Shown: positions 53,853 to 64,000, counted from the stretch's first letter. The stretch: 64,000 bases of DNA from Angiostrongylus vasorum (GCA_018806985.1 JADANN010000465.1:1488001-1552000), one strand, 5' to 3'. Notes: generated by a model from the letters alone, not told the origin. A program made the numbers and translations.

Positions 53853-54494
53853 CTTTATCGAAGGTATATTTTCAGCTCCCAAGTAGGAACCTGAGTCTGT
53901 TACCACGACTGGATTAATGATCAACCTGCCCTTTTCATCAACTTGTGCATTAGATGGCGGAATAGCTGGCCGACCGTCCTGGAAAACAATGCTGTAGAGA
54001 TGGCAGAGCACTCACATTGCTAAAGCGAAATCATTCACTTCGCATGTTATATTCAACCACGCATGTCAGATAAGTTAAGCGAAAGAGATTAAATTCTTAG
54101 TTCACGGTTGAGTGGAGTTCGTCGTACTTTTGTCGAAAAAGAAACTGGTTCAATTTCTGACCTAAAACACGACAGAGAGGTTTATTGAACGAAGATCGCC
54201 TCACTGTTTTAAGGAATCCGTGACAAATTGCTCTTGTATCAACGGTTAGGCAGCGCGTCATTAGTTCCTTTGTTCCATTACCGCGTACACGTTGCCAAGT
54301 GTAGACACGTGGCCCGAGGTCAAGAACAACTCGATCACCAACCTAAAAAATTGCTTCGAAACAACGCGAAAAAAATCGGGTTATTTTAGACTTGGAGTCG
54401 TATTAATTTAACACACTTTCGCCTTGTAGAATGCATCTGCTGCGAACGCATTACCAATTAGCACAAGAACTAGGGAGCTTTGAGCGCACAGCAT
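53853..54494 (-). CDS. Secreted protein with Ig-like features, three exons, 3' end not found
   Basis: Exon 1 54494-54417: signal peptide MLCAQSSLVLVLIGNAFA then ADAFYKAK; donor GTGTGT. Exon 2 54342-54205 after acceptor 'caattttttag': VGDRVVLDLGPRVYTWQRVR, GNGTKELMTRCLTVDTRAIC, HGFLKT; donor GTGAGG. Exon 3 53978-53853 after 'tgttttccag': DGRPAIPPSNAQVDEKGRLI, then INPVVVTDSGSYLGAENIPSIK; donor AAAG|GTAATA. Introns are 74 and 226 bases and all junctions are phase 0, so the three exons join to 114 residues without a break. 'GRLII..V...DSGSY' is the usual approach to the second Cys of an Ig fold, but that Cys is Gly here (YLG); exon 2 has two Cys of its own. The ATG directly follows 'gtttatag', a possible spliced-leader site. 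Likely a secreted nematode protein; function unknown. The end is missing, with a SINE1 and PLE debris beyond, so it may be truncated. Confidence 0.6.
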
Positions 54495-54502
54495 CTATAA
54501 AC
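54495..54502 (-). promoter_or_regulatory. Possible spliced-leader acceptor
   Basis: 'gtttatag' on the minus strand ends immediately before the ATG of the 54.5 kb gene. Confidence 0.3.
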
Positions 54503-55196
54503 GTCGATGTAAAATTACCTGACATTACCATGGATGGATAGCAACGGCTGGAACCAATATAGGAGTTTTTGAAAAGAAAAAACCATGTACTTTCAATAAT
54601 GTGTGGAATAAGATTTCAACAAATCAGTTTCAAACCTTATTATCACAAATGTGCCTTCCGTCAATTATTTGTTAAGGGTTCGAAGTGGTTAAACTATGGA
54701 AAACCTAATTAGGAAGCAATGTGTACTATGTATGTACGTATTAAGTGCTAATAAACGGGACACATTGCCCATCAGAAGTGGAATGGTAATGGAAAAGAGG
54801 CATTGACCGAAAGGAGAGGAAGAGTATGATGCAAAGAAACTGCAACTCAACTGAGGCACTAATTGGTTTATATAGCAGTCATATCTTATCCTCCACTTAC
54901 ATTGTTATCATGTGGCACAGCAAACACGTTGGTAATAATGGATAACAACCGCTGAGAACAAATGAGCTGATTACTTCGGATGTATATTGCAGCTGGTAAG
55001 AGGGATGTATTGTCGGGCTTCGCTAGTTATAAGCTCCAGAAGTTGTCCGCCGATAGGTAGATGTTTACAGCTAAGCGAAAATCCGTAGCTTTCTTCATTG
55101 TTTCCACTATGTTAACGTCTCATGAGGCGACAGCAATTTTGTTGGCATGGAGAAATCCAACAGAAATTTTCCAGCAACTTCATCACTTTTTCTTAC
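54503..55196. other. Presumed 5' flank of the secreted-protein gene
   Basis: AT-rich, no repeat recognised. It would hold the promoter of the minus-strand gene; no TATA box or other element stands out. Confidence 0.35.
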
Positions 55197-55263
55197 CGAC
55201 AAAATAGCTACATTATCCAAAGCAGCAGAGTGGTGAACAACTCTGCTGGAATCAAGAATCTGC
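55197..55263 (-). CDS. Possible internal exon upstream of the secreted-protein gene
   Basis: Acceptor 'ttaccttctccgtag', 67 bases open as QILDSSRVVHHSAALDNVAI then LS, and a strong donor GTAAGA at 55196. The frame is protein-like. A competing reading is the longer minus ORF 55429-55208 (hydrophobic, DIVALLGTILIVMAPVAY) in another frame, so only one of the two can be right. No partner exon identified. Confidence 0.2.
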
Positions 55264-55699
55264 CTACGGAGAAGGTAACTAACTCACTGGGAGCGCATTG
55301 AGTTGTTTTGTACGCCACTGGTGCCATAACAATCAATATGGTTCCTAGTAAAGCAACTATATCTATAGTAGAGTTCAGAAAGATTGGTTTTTTTGGTTTA
55401 GCGATGTGAATGATTTTTTTAATCGACAAGAGGTGTTACAAAAGAAAATATTCCACTGAAAATGCACTAAATTGCAATGATCCCACTATTGTTTAGGCGT
55501 TGCAAGTGGTTCATATAGCAGCTGAACCCACGTAGTCGCTTGGGATTTCCTCTAAGGCTTTTGGTCAGAGCAGCTGGATAACCATCTTGAAAACATAGTG
55601 TACACATAACAATTCCTTCTTGGTGGTGTCAACCACTAACAAAATGTGTGTGTTGCCACGCGATCAACTCATAATAATCCTCTTTCTGAGTGCAATTGT
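55264..55699. other. Spacer
   Basis: Besides the competing ORF just mentioned, nothing recognised. Confidence 0.35.
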
Positions 55700-55885
55700 T
55701 TGATTATAACTCAAAAACCGACTTTCTATAAACCTTGGCATAAATAGTTGATATATTTACTTATATGCTCTTATGAACGGATCTTATTGAGCTAATGTGA
55801 GGTTGGTATAAGTTGTCGTTGTTGTTGTTGTTGATGGTCGATAGCCGACGTTTTGACGATTTCGCCTTCCTCAGAGCCGTGCTGT
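55700..55885 (-). mobile_element. PLE end
   Basis: 'ccgactttctataaaccttggc', 'gaggttggtataagttgtcg', (GTT)n and the terminal motif at 55878-55843. Same arrangement as 53.27-53.47 kb and 24.54-24.7 kb. Confidence 0.65.
55843..55878 (-). ncRNA. Hammerhead-ribozyme-like motif
   Basis: Minus strand: GGCT 55878-55875, CTGAGGA 55874-55868, extra A, stem II GGCG/CGTC around AAAT (one G-U pair), then AAAA where GAAA is expected, C, GTC 55849-55847, and GGCT 55846-55843, which pairs with the first GGCT through two G-U pairs. The G to A change in the core should inactivate it. Confidence 0.4.
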
Positions 55886-55939
55886 TACTACTGAGAATCT
55901 TTAACCTCTTTATCTAATTATAGTGAAGATACACTCAAA

Positions 55940-56460
55940 ACTTTCAATTAAAAAGTCTCGGAAACTCTTCGCCCAGTCATAAAGAACCTCTCTTAATTCC
56001 CACCAACATTCCGCGACAGTGTCGTCACTTTTTATTTACTTCCTACTCTTTTTTTAATGGCAAGGTATTATGTAAAAATATAACCATAGTGGTGTTGAGA
56101 TATTTGCAAAACTCCGGACCGCTGGTGTCTGCGGTTGGGACCGCACGAGCTAGTACGCCGTTTACGCAGTGAATAAAAAAGTGACGACACTGTGATTTAT
56201 ACCAAAACTTCAGCTTACCTGGGTTCGACGACTAGTGCTCCCCAAATCAATCCCATTGATGGTTGATTGCTGATAGCACTACAGATCAATAGCACAGCTG
56301 AGAGAAACGCGAGAAGAAGGACCCACATGGTTTGGTGGTGAACACGTTATCCTCCGGAAAGGGTAATAGCGTGTTTGGTCCCTCACCGCAGAAGCCAGCG
56401 GTCCACAGTTTTGCAAATATTTCTGCATCACTGTGGTTACTTTGCGACATTATTTTCTGT
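55940..56460. repeat. PTR element, foldback with extended outer flank
   Basis: Begins with an outer segment ('gtcataaagaacctctctta', 'cccaccaacattc', 'gtgtcgtcactttttattta') that recurs inverted at 63727-63830. Then the left half ('gagatatttgcaaaactccg'), centre 'cagtgaataaaaaagtgacg' and right half to 'ttgcaaatatttctgcatca'. Confidence 0.7.
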
Positions 56461-56707
56461 CTGCCGGTTGCAAAGTCTCCGTAATTAAATTGATGGCGTT
56501 TATCCCTTGGTACCACTTCCTCATCGTAATTTGGTACGCCACCTCTAGTACGAGATATAACCTTTTTTCCCAAATGCTTCATCCCGAGATCAAGAAGCGG
56601 TACACTAGATGATTTTTTTTTGAAAAAGCGAAAACAGTGTGTAAGCAAGCTCAGTCGAGCTGGTTACCTCGTATAGTACACAATTTATCGCCATTCTACA
56701 AATGAGG
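56461..56707. other. Spacer
   Basis: Nothing recognised; the minus ORF 56648-56286 runs from here into the PTR element. Confidence 0.35.
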
Positions 56708-56992
56708 TAAATAAGAAAAGCTCTCGGCGTTGATCAATTCCCTGAAGGATGCGCCATGCATTCGACTTCATTAAGAATCGTTGGAGGTGATTGAATGCAT
56801 ATCTGGCCTTTACAATGACTCGCCATGACCTGCCTATGTATCCAGCCAGTGCTGCTATCCTTCCAGACAACTCTGGCACCAATTTGCCGACCCCGGAGTG
56901 ATAGAAGGCTTGGTGGGCGGGGCGTGGGCGCGGAGATCGATTCCATGTATGTGTCGCAATGGCGCCTCCAGCCACTGCGCCACACACGCCCT
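56708..56992 (-). mobile_element. SINE1 copy, nearly full length
   Basis: 'aaagctctcggcgttgatca', 'attgaatgcatatctggcct', 'cagacaactctggcaccaat', 'gagatcgattccatgtatgt', 'ccactgcgccacac'. Head and tail both present. ORFs 57023-56685, 56985-56734 and 56825-57007 are translations of it. Confidence 0.8.
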
Positions 56993-57189
56993 CAACAAAT
57001 GAGGTAGACGTTTTAAACGTCAACAGTGGCTAAAATTGGGCTCATACGAGAATAATTCAGCTGCCAATAGTGGCTTGGTGACTTTACTAATAGGTTATTC
57101 GGAAACTAATGCAGGATTTTAACCCCGTGTCTTTAAAGAAGCCTGTCTCAACTCAGTGTAAGCATTATTAAGAGAAATAAAGTCATAAG
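56993..57189. other. Spacer
   Basis: Nothing recognised. Confidence 0.4.
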
Positions 57190-57700
57190 AATCTGCACAC
57201 TGATGCCAATAGAAAAACGAGTTTATTGCATAAAACTCTAAAGTCGTGGAGGAAAGTGAGTTGATGAAGAATGTTTCAGGCACAGCTTATTTTCTTTAGC
57301 ATTGATTGCTAAGGAAATTGTCGAAATCCTTGAAAAAAGAGGAAGTAGGTACGAGAGAACTCCGGCGAATGTGGCAGATAGGGACGGGAGTTTCACAGCT
57401 GAGCTCGTTGAAAGTGTAGGTTGTGCCACTAATGCCCGCATATTACCATGGGGAAGAAATGTTGTCCTTCTTTTGACAAATACATGGAGAAGGTGTAGAA
57501 TTCTTGGGGCATTTCATCATCTTCCTGGACGCACTTCGTCGCCGTACTAATTTCACCCTGATTCAGGAAGCTGTGGTGTGTCAAGCCAGCGTAAAGCTCA
57601 GCCATGCCAGTCGTACCCAGCAATTCTAGAAAATCCAATTCTCGTCGATCATTATAATTCGGTCGAGAAATGGTCGTCCTTTTGAACAGAAATGGCGCCA
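57190..57700 (-). pseudogene. Mariner-like transposase remnant, second copy
   Basis: Minus strand: ELYAGLTHHSFLNQGEISTA then QEDDEMPQEF (about 57600-57530) matches the same transposase region as TGLIYNSFLKPGE at 4.6 kb. RALVAQPTLSTS (about 57440) corresponds to the segment after HDNARPH. The frame breaks between the two. Its left neighbour at 57700 is a PLE. Confidence 0.6.
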
Positions 57701-58740
57701 TACTAAAACGGCGATTCGATTTTTATTCAATTCGTCAGGCATCCATTTGTAGAGTTCCAGCGAATTTCCCTACCCAGCCAAACACCTCCGTAACCAAAAA
57801 AATGAAAGAGCTTCCTCGCACACTGACCGCTTTCTATAAGTCTACCATTGAGTATTTCACGCGGAAATCAACAGCCTAGAGTTCATGTGGATCGCAAACG
57901 TGCCCCTCACGTTAAAATATCGGTTTTAAATCGGTTTTAAATACTGGGTGGAATCATACGTTGTGGCGAGGTACTCATTCCTGCGGTTCAACTTCATATT
58001 CTTGGAATTTATCCAAAGTGCTTCGGGGGTTTTTACGAGCTAAAGTTTACGATTCCTGTGGTAGGATGGTAAATTGTACTTCAAGATCTTCTCTTTTATG
58101 TCTCTGTGTCCTATGCACGCCTAATGGAGTAATTGGCTAAACTTTAAGTATGCCGACTAGGTATTCTTTATACGGCCACAAAATGGATCAGTCCAACCTT
58201 ACCTAAGCTCATGCATTCACCGTCTCTACCGCGATACCATATTGTGGAGCTTTGCATTTTACATTCACGCTTATACAGGCGGTTGCGAACATGCTAGCGT
58301 CGTAGAGTGCTCGGTGATACTTCAATCACCGTTGCCGAATTCTCTAGACCAGCCCTTCTTAAACAACGTTTTATAGCTGCACATATCTCGTTCGAAATGA
58401 AAATGCAGGAAAAAACGGAACCTTATTCTCTCAAGTATTACCGTTTGGGGGCTTGGGTTTTCTTCTACCCGTATTTCGTGGAGCTGCAGTTCTGTAAGCA
58501 TTGGAATGACAATTGCACCTCTAGTTTCAGGGTAATCTTCTTTCTGGCTTCTTTTTGTGCTCACACTGATGACCGTTCGAAATATGTTTCCTACAAGAGC
58601 CCTTTTTTTAGTGTGAAGATGAGAGGAGAGGTAATGAACTATAATAGCATCTTTTGCTGCTTGAGTTTCGGTACCACTTGGCGATGTAGCCGTTTTCGGA
58701 TAGGTTAATTTGATCTTTCGAAAATGGAAGTAGATTTCTT
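57700..58740 (-). mobile_element. PLE fragment, linker to 3' end
   Basis: Minus strand: linker 'gtcgggaaactct'-type sequence with KTLFKKGW (about 58360), 'gaatgcatgagc', 'tagccaattactccattagg', 'ggacacagagacataaaaga', 'tgaaccgcaggaatgagtac', 'ctcaatggtagacttatagaaagcgg'. The 402-base plus ORF 58307-58708 is antisense. It faces the plus-strand PLE that starts about 58.86 kb, forming an inverted pair. Confidence 0.6.
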
Positions 58741-58859
58741 TCGATTTCTCTCTGGCAGATTTACTATCCTCTAAATATTACTGATGCTTCCACCTTGAAC
58801 ATAAAGGCAATGGCAAATCTGTGTGGTAGTCGTTGTACTACTACCAACGCTGTCATTTG

Positions 58860-60440
58860 TCCATAATATTTCCCAGGCCATCTGAAGATTGAACACCTTA
58901 AGCACTCCTTTAAGAAGGTCATCAACTGCTTAATCGAAGAACTTTACATGTTCATTGCTCCTTCGTGTGGTATAAGGGAATTGTAGATGCCTTGCACAGC
59001 AGAATAATGCGACACGTTTGAACAAAGGGGGGTAACAGTGAAGGACTACGTCACGTACAGTTAGGAAACACGTTACATAGACGATCCAGGAACATTTGGG
59101 CATTCGTAAGACGGACTGGAGTGTGTTTCAACATCTGGGTAACGGTAAGTGTTAAAAATCATGTTATTCCATCCACTGTTCCATCTAAGAGATTGCTCTA
59201 ACCTTGATTAATATTGATTGGAGCAATAGATGTAAGATAATCAGAGGATACTAGCCTATGAGTTTTGATAAGTATAATATGAGACAAGTTGGTGATTCAA
59301 CTGTGTTGACAGACAACTGATTATTTTAAACCGGCCTACTTTACCACTTGGATCCATTCGTTGTTCAATTTCGGGAAAGACTTTTGAATTTCTTTTTATT
59401 TGAAACAAACAAAAATGGTTTATGTAAGCAACCTTTTTCGAAGTGCACAGAAAGAGAGCAGGAGGACGAATCCCTGACTTTGGCAAGTAAATAGCCACTT
59501 CCAATGGCCACAGAACTGCAGCTCAACCGGATGCGTGCAGAGGAAAACCCAAACTTCCAAATGATAATTCTATCCAGAATAATGTCCAGCTTATCCTGCC
59601 CTTCACTTCCAACGGAATATATGCACCCATAAAACGATGCCTAAAAAGGCTTGTCCAGAGAATTTCGCATAGGTAATTGAGAAGTCCAGCACACTAGCTA
59701 GTTCTCAACCGCCTGTATGACCGTCTATATGCAACGCAAAATTGCACAATTTGTCCTAATGGTAGAGCCAGTGATTGCATGAGTTCTAGTACAGTTCATC
59801 TGATCTCTTCTAAAGTGTGCGGTGACGAATACGTTGACGAAATGTGTACACCACGTCCATATAAAACAACACCTAGTCGACAGACTTAAACCAAGTACTC
59901 CAGTGGACACGCATAGGGCACAGAGACAGAATGAGGAAGATTTTGAAGTAGGGGTTACGATAATCGCACAGGAATCGAAAGCACAAGCGCGCAAAACTCT
60001 CGAGGTGTTCTGGTTTAGTTCCAAGAATTCGAAAATGAACCGCAGGGAGGAATGACTCATAGTCACGCGTGCTATTGGGCAGTATTTCAACCTGTTATTT
60101 TTTGTGGGAGGGCACATCACCCTTCTATGTGAACTTTCTACGGTTGTGACATATTCAGTGGAAGACTCACAGAAGGCGGTGAGTGTGCAAAGAAGCTATC
60201 CAGTGCTCATTGTGATTGAAATCTTGGTTTAGAATTTTGTTTGGTTGGTCGTGGTGTTTGGATGGGTAGATTGCGGTCAACTTGACCTTTCCAGGCTCTG
60301 ACGAAGACGAAATCCGCCGGAACGTCAGCTTTTCTGCAAATAAGGAATAAAGTAACACCTCGTGTTTGCTCAACAAAAGTATAAAGAATTCTTGCATCAG
60401 TGACGAGGCTAGTAGAAAGTTGGTGGTGGGAATTACTTCA
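58860..60440 (+). pseudogene. PLE, plus copy: linker, GIY-YIG and 3' end
   Basis: Plus strand. KMVYVSNLFRSAQKESRRTN (about 59413) fits the linker after the RT; 'tgttctcaaccgcctgtatgaccg'-type sequence at 59700 corresponds to RLYDRLC at 38250. A GIY-YIG remnant at about 59817-60055 reads CGDEYVDEM, where the intact motif is CGEEYIGET, then EVGVTIIAQESKAQARKTLE and VFWFSSKNSKMNRREE. The 3' end shows GGCTCTGACGAAGACG at 60295-60310, ATCCGCCGGAACGTCAGC and 'taacacctcgtgtttgc'. The RT itself is not readable. No intact ORF remains. Confidence 0.6.
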
Positions 60441-60604
60441 CGATTATTTCGCTCCTAACCACTAAAATGAATTATGGTTATCGTGTACAATGAACGGGTA
60501 TAAAAATATATAAAACAGACAAACACGCATGTAAAATAGTGTGTAATTTATGTATAAATTTACAAAACGGAAATAGAGTCAACGCAACCGGAGCGTAAAA
60601 ACTA

Positions 60605-61270
60605 GGATGTTTACCATTCATACCATTAGAGTGACAATCTTTTATAATCTTCCCTTGTTTTTAATCTCTTAAGCCTCCTGGTCCTAGAAATATTACCGTT
60701 TACCCTCAGAAAACACGCGTGTGGCGCAGTGGTCGGAGGCGCCCCCGCCACAAACACATGGGATCGATCTCCACACCCGTGGCTCAGGAAGCCTTCCATC
60801 CATACGGGATCGGCAACTTGATACCATATTTGTCTGGAAGAACAACAGCAGTGGCTCCACGGGCTCGATGGTTCGGTGGGCTACCACGAGTCATTGTAAA
60901 GGCCAGTTATGGATCCAATCACCTCCAACAATAATTAATGAAGTCGGATGCACGGTGCACCCCTCAGGGACTGTCCAAACGCCGAGAGCTTTATCCTTAT
61001 CCTTTTGCCCTCAAAAAAACCAAAATCTCCTCAACGACGTTGAATTGAACTAGTGGTAGCCTCATACGACAAAGAAGCAAGATTATGCGTTGTCATAAAG
61101 CAGTCAAATCTAGGGGCTACGGGGCGTCACTGAGCCGAGCCAGACGTACGCACCTACTCTGTGGAGGCTGTGTTTGCTCAGAATCTACGACGCGACAACG
61201 GCTTCTTTTCAATTTGTCTATCTCTAGTGTGTCAAAAAGCCAATTCTAAGGCAATGAAAGTAAGATAAAA
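60605..61270 (+). repeat. Unclassified repeat interrupted by SINE1 (filled site)
   Basis: Same repeat as 41445-41870: 'accattcatacc', 'ctagaaatattaccgttta', then after the SINE 'gagccgagccagacgtacgc', 'acctactctgtggaggctgt', 'ttcttttcaatttgtctatc'. The interruption is flanked by near-identical 12-13 bp sequences. Confidence 0.6.
60715..61007 (+). mobile_element. SINE1 copy with visible target-site duplication
   Basis: Runs from 'acgcgtgtggcgcagtggtc' (A box TGGCGCAGTGG) through 'catgggatcgatctcc' (B-box-like) to 'ctttatccttatcctttt'. Flanks: CCCTCAGAAAAC at 60703-60714 and CCCTCAAAAAAAC at 61008-61020, a 12-13 bp duplication. Compared with the empty paralogue at 41541, this fixes both ends of SINE1 at about 293 bp. 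ORFs 60719-60934, 60721-61053 and 60887-60693 are translations of it. Confidence 0.85.
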
Positions 61271-62819
61271 TTGATAGTTATATAGAACTAAAGAAGACAC
61301 TTCCAACTGTCATCTTAAGCTATCGAGCAACTTCGACTCCGAACATTACCATTCATAGACCGAAACCCAAAAATCCTACTCATGTACATGGCCAATTTGT
61401 CTTCACATTCACTCTGAGGGTGTATCGCCGTAATATTAACTTACTAAATTATCGGAAAAAGCCTGAACAACCCATATGAGATGAATAATCTTGTGACTGT
61501 TGGCGAATATTCAACACCTGAAACCCGGAGTTTGTTTTTTGTATAATTTGTCTTTAGTTATATCTGGAGCATCGAAACGTTCCAGGATTGATAACTTTCC
61601 AGGTTTCTAAAAACCATTTCGTTCCTTTGCCTCAATCTTATATACAATTTTTAGGGGTGTCTTTTGAACATTAAGTACGTCTTTAACTGAAACGCTCGAA
61701 ATTGATAACGAAATTGGCGCTTTTAGGAATTCCAACGGAATAGCTGCACTTGGAAGCATTAATAGTACACTAGGAACCACAGTGTCCTGGACAAGATTTC
61801 GAGTGTCCATTTGATCTCGTTTTCAAAATATAAGCCACCATGAGAAAAAAGTGGAGGAAATATATATTGTGCGCTCCAGAAAAATCGTGATTTCATCGAA
61901 GTGAAACAATAAAACCTTTGTCCTGTAGGCAAAAAAATAATCCCACTCCAGTGTTTGGTAAATCAACTAATGAGATTTAATAGGAGCTCTGAGATGTTGG
62001 TTTAGTCTTCAAACTGGGCTAGAATTTTTTACATCAAATGCATATTATACAATGCATCCATCCCTTCGATGCTATGTCGGTGGCATTTTGAAAATCCATA
62101 GTTATTTCCTAAGTCACATAACAAAATGACAATACGATATTGTAAGTGTTTCATTGCATGGATTATATTGTGGAAAAGCCGCTTGAATAGAATAACCTCC
62201 AGACAGATAACTTTCTTCTAAAAGACGAATTCTCTTAGGGAATAGTTGCCCAACGTTATGGAATGTTGAAGAAAATCGAAATCATTCCGACAGTTGCAAA
62301 ATGAACATACACGTAAAGTGGCTTAGGGTATAACACTCTGAAATAAGGGAAACATAGTTTATTCGGTTTGATATCAACCGAGTGAAAAACTAGTCTTTTC
62401 AACACGTTAGGAACAATAGTGCCATTAAAGTAAGAGGAAAACATGGCATGAAAACTTTGTTTGCATACTAATTAACTCAGCACTGATTCCACTGGAGTAT
62501 CGAGTTAATATATTTACTTCTAAAAAGCTCACTTATAAGTTCGACTAGACATACATTGGCCAAAATGTGGTGGTGCAACGTTTGAAAATTTTGTGGTTGT
62601 TGTTGTAGTCGTCGTCGTGGTTGCAGTCGTTGTTGGGCTGGCGGTGATCATTGCTTCAAAAGCATTTCTTCATTATAAGTTATGGAACAGAAGAGAAACT
62701 TTATTCATTTTACTTTCAGGGCTTATCGTTGCCATGCAAGCATAAAGTGCGGTATTTTGACATAACAAAGACAATATAAGAAATAACTCCATTCCTGAAA
62801 GTAGAGCTTACAAACTATC
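61271..62819. other. Spacer with weak ORFs
   Basis: The minus ORF 61810-61607 (67 codons; SVLLMLPSAAIPLEFLKAPI, then VKDVLNVQKTPLKIVYKIEA) is the most protein-like but has no acceptor before its ATG and ends in a stop without a donor. A (GTT/GTC) run at 62595-62632 may be a PLE tail. Nothing else recognised. Confidence 0.3.
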
Positions 62820-64000
62820 TATTAACGCAATGGTATTCAGATATTTACAAAACTCAGGATCACAGGTGTCTGCGGTGGGTAACGAACGCGCTATTACCCA
62901 TTCTGGGGACTAACGCATTCACCACCACACTATGAGGGTCTTTCGTTTCGCCTGTCTCTCAACTAGTTTTCTATCGATCAGTGTCATTAGCAATCACCCG
63001 TCAACGGGATTGATTATAGTGATTTCAACAACAGTGTCAGCTTAACAGGGTTCAATGACGATTTGGTCTGTTCAGATCAATCCCGTTGATAGGTGATTGC
63101 TGATGGCACTGATCAATAGAAACACTGAGAGAGAGGCCGAAGGGTCTGCATGATGTGGCGGTGAACGCGTTAACCCAAGAAAAGTGTAAAAGCGCATTCA
63201 TTCCCCACCTCAAACACTTGTGGTCCGGAGTTTTGCAGATATCTCAGCATCATTGTGGTTGAGTCACACATAGTAATCTGCCGTGAAAAATTGTAATAAG
63301 CAGTGAACAAAAAGTTTACATTGTGATTTAGACTACACACTGAGCTTAACTGGGTTCGTTGCCGATTTACGCTGCCCAGATCAATCCTGCTGACGGGTGA
63401 TTGCTGATGGCAGAAATTGATAGAACTAGCTGAAAGACAGGCGAGACAAAGAACCCGTATGGTGAGGTGGTGAACCAAATGTATTTTTTTTAACGGCAGG
63501 GTATTATGTGAAATGTAGCCATAGTGACTGAGATATTTGCAAAGCTCCGAGCAGCTGTTGTTTGCGGTGGGAAACGAACGCTACTGTCCTTTCTGGGGTT
63601 AGCCCCCCAGAAAGGACAGTAGCGCGTTCGTTTCCCACCGCAAACAACAGCTGCTCGGAGCTTTGCAAATATCTCAGTCACTATGGCTACATTTCACATA
63701 ATACCCTGCCGTTAAAAAAAAAGTAGGAAGCAAATAAAAAGTGACGACACTGTCACAGAATGTTGGTGGGAATGAGGAGAGGTTCTTTATGACTGGACAG
63801 AGAGGTTCCCAGACTTCTGAACCTTTGAAGACTTTGAAAAAAACTACCGATTAGTGCAGTCAGCAATCACCCATCAATGGTTGATCTAAGGAGCCTAAAT
63901 CGGCAATGAACCCACTTAAGCTGAGGCTGTAGGTGGTAACAGCGTTAGCTCCCGGGAAGGGTTATAGCGCGTTCGTTCCTCACCGCAGATACCTGCGGTC
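62820..64000. repeat. PTR array of at least five half-units with a perfect hairpin
   Basis: Left-facing and right-facing halves follow each other: 62825-63010, 63040-63300 (opposite), 63310-63475 (same direction as the previous, so tandem), then a hairpin 63485-63720, an outer segment 63727-63840 shared with 55.95 kb, and further half-units to the window end. The hairpin arms are about 115 bp and match except for one 2-base indel, with a 4-base loop near 63600. The array continues beyond the window. Confidence 0.75.

Noticed and set aside
58307..58708. 133-codon plus-strand ORF
   Set aside because: Antisense to a minus-strand PLE linker region.
59070..59100. YIDD reverse transcriptase box near 59.07 kb (RYIDDPG)
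   Set aside because: Sits in a PLE copy but at the wrong spacing, with a stop before it and no neighbouring RT motifs.

Overview
This window is eukaryotic and looks like a repeat-choked stretch of a nematode genome, most likely a strongylid (hookworm or relative). The evidence is indirect. There are two families of RTE-type non-LTR retrotransposons of the kind that fill hookworm genomes, Penelope-like elements (PLEs), mariner remnants, and several tRNA-headed SINEs. A few short exons have nematode-style splice sites (introns ending TTTTCAG or TTTTTAG), and start codons sit just behind AG acceptors, as expected for spliced-leader trans-splicing. There is no operon, no intact long ORF, no CRISPR array, and no rRNA or intact tRNA gene. 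Nearly every long ORF is a repeat remnant or its antisense shadow.

Layout. 1-9 kb: AT-rich spacer with mini-RTE copies, a SINE, a GC-rich tRNA-like repeat, a mariner remnant and palindromic tRNA-like repeats (called PTR here). 10-20.6 kb: RTE-A and RTE-B fragments, including the longest RTE-B copy (11.6-15.2 kb, minus strand, with a PLE end lodged in it) and a second RTE-B on the plus strand (18.9-20.6 kb). 20.6-29.4 kb: PLE ends, many carrying a hammerhead-ribozyme-like motif, TIR-bounded PLE derivatives, SINEs, and a candidate host exon pair at 26.45-27.0 kb. 30.3-37 kb: two RTE-A copies in opposite orientation sharing the same lesions, with RTE-B pieces between and after them. 37.4-40.9 kb: the best PLE (reverse transcriptase plus GIY-YIG endonuclease), a deleted RTE-A and more PLE ends. 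41-51.7 kb: spacer, SINEs, PTR elements and the first exon of a probable secreted protein (46.7 kb). 51.7-60.4 kb: a dense PLE block with a small probable host gene on the minus strand (53.85-54.49 kb) and a second mariner remnant. 60.6-64 kb: a duplicated repeat whose two copies give a filled and an empty SINE site, then a PTR array with an almost perfect 115-bp-arm hairpin.

The best host gene is the minus-strand gene at 54494-53853. It has a signal peptide exon, an exon with paired cysteines and a third exon with an Ig-like DSGSY motif, all in phase 0, with a SINE 37 bases beyond the last donor site. The most notable non-coding signal is the hammerhead-like fold repeated at PLE termini on both strands. 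All family assignments are from reading translations and motifs by eye; no database search was possible.
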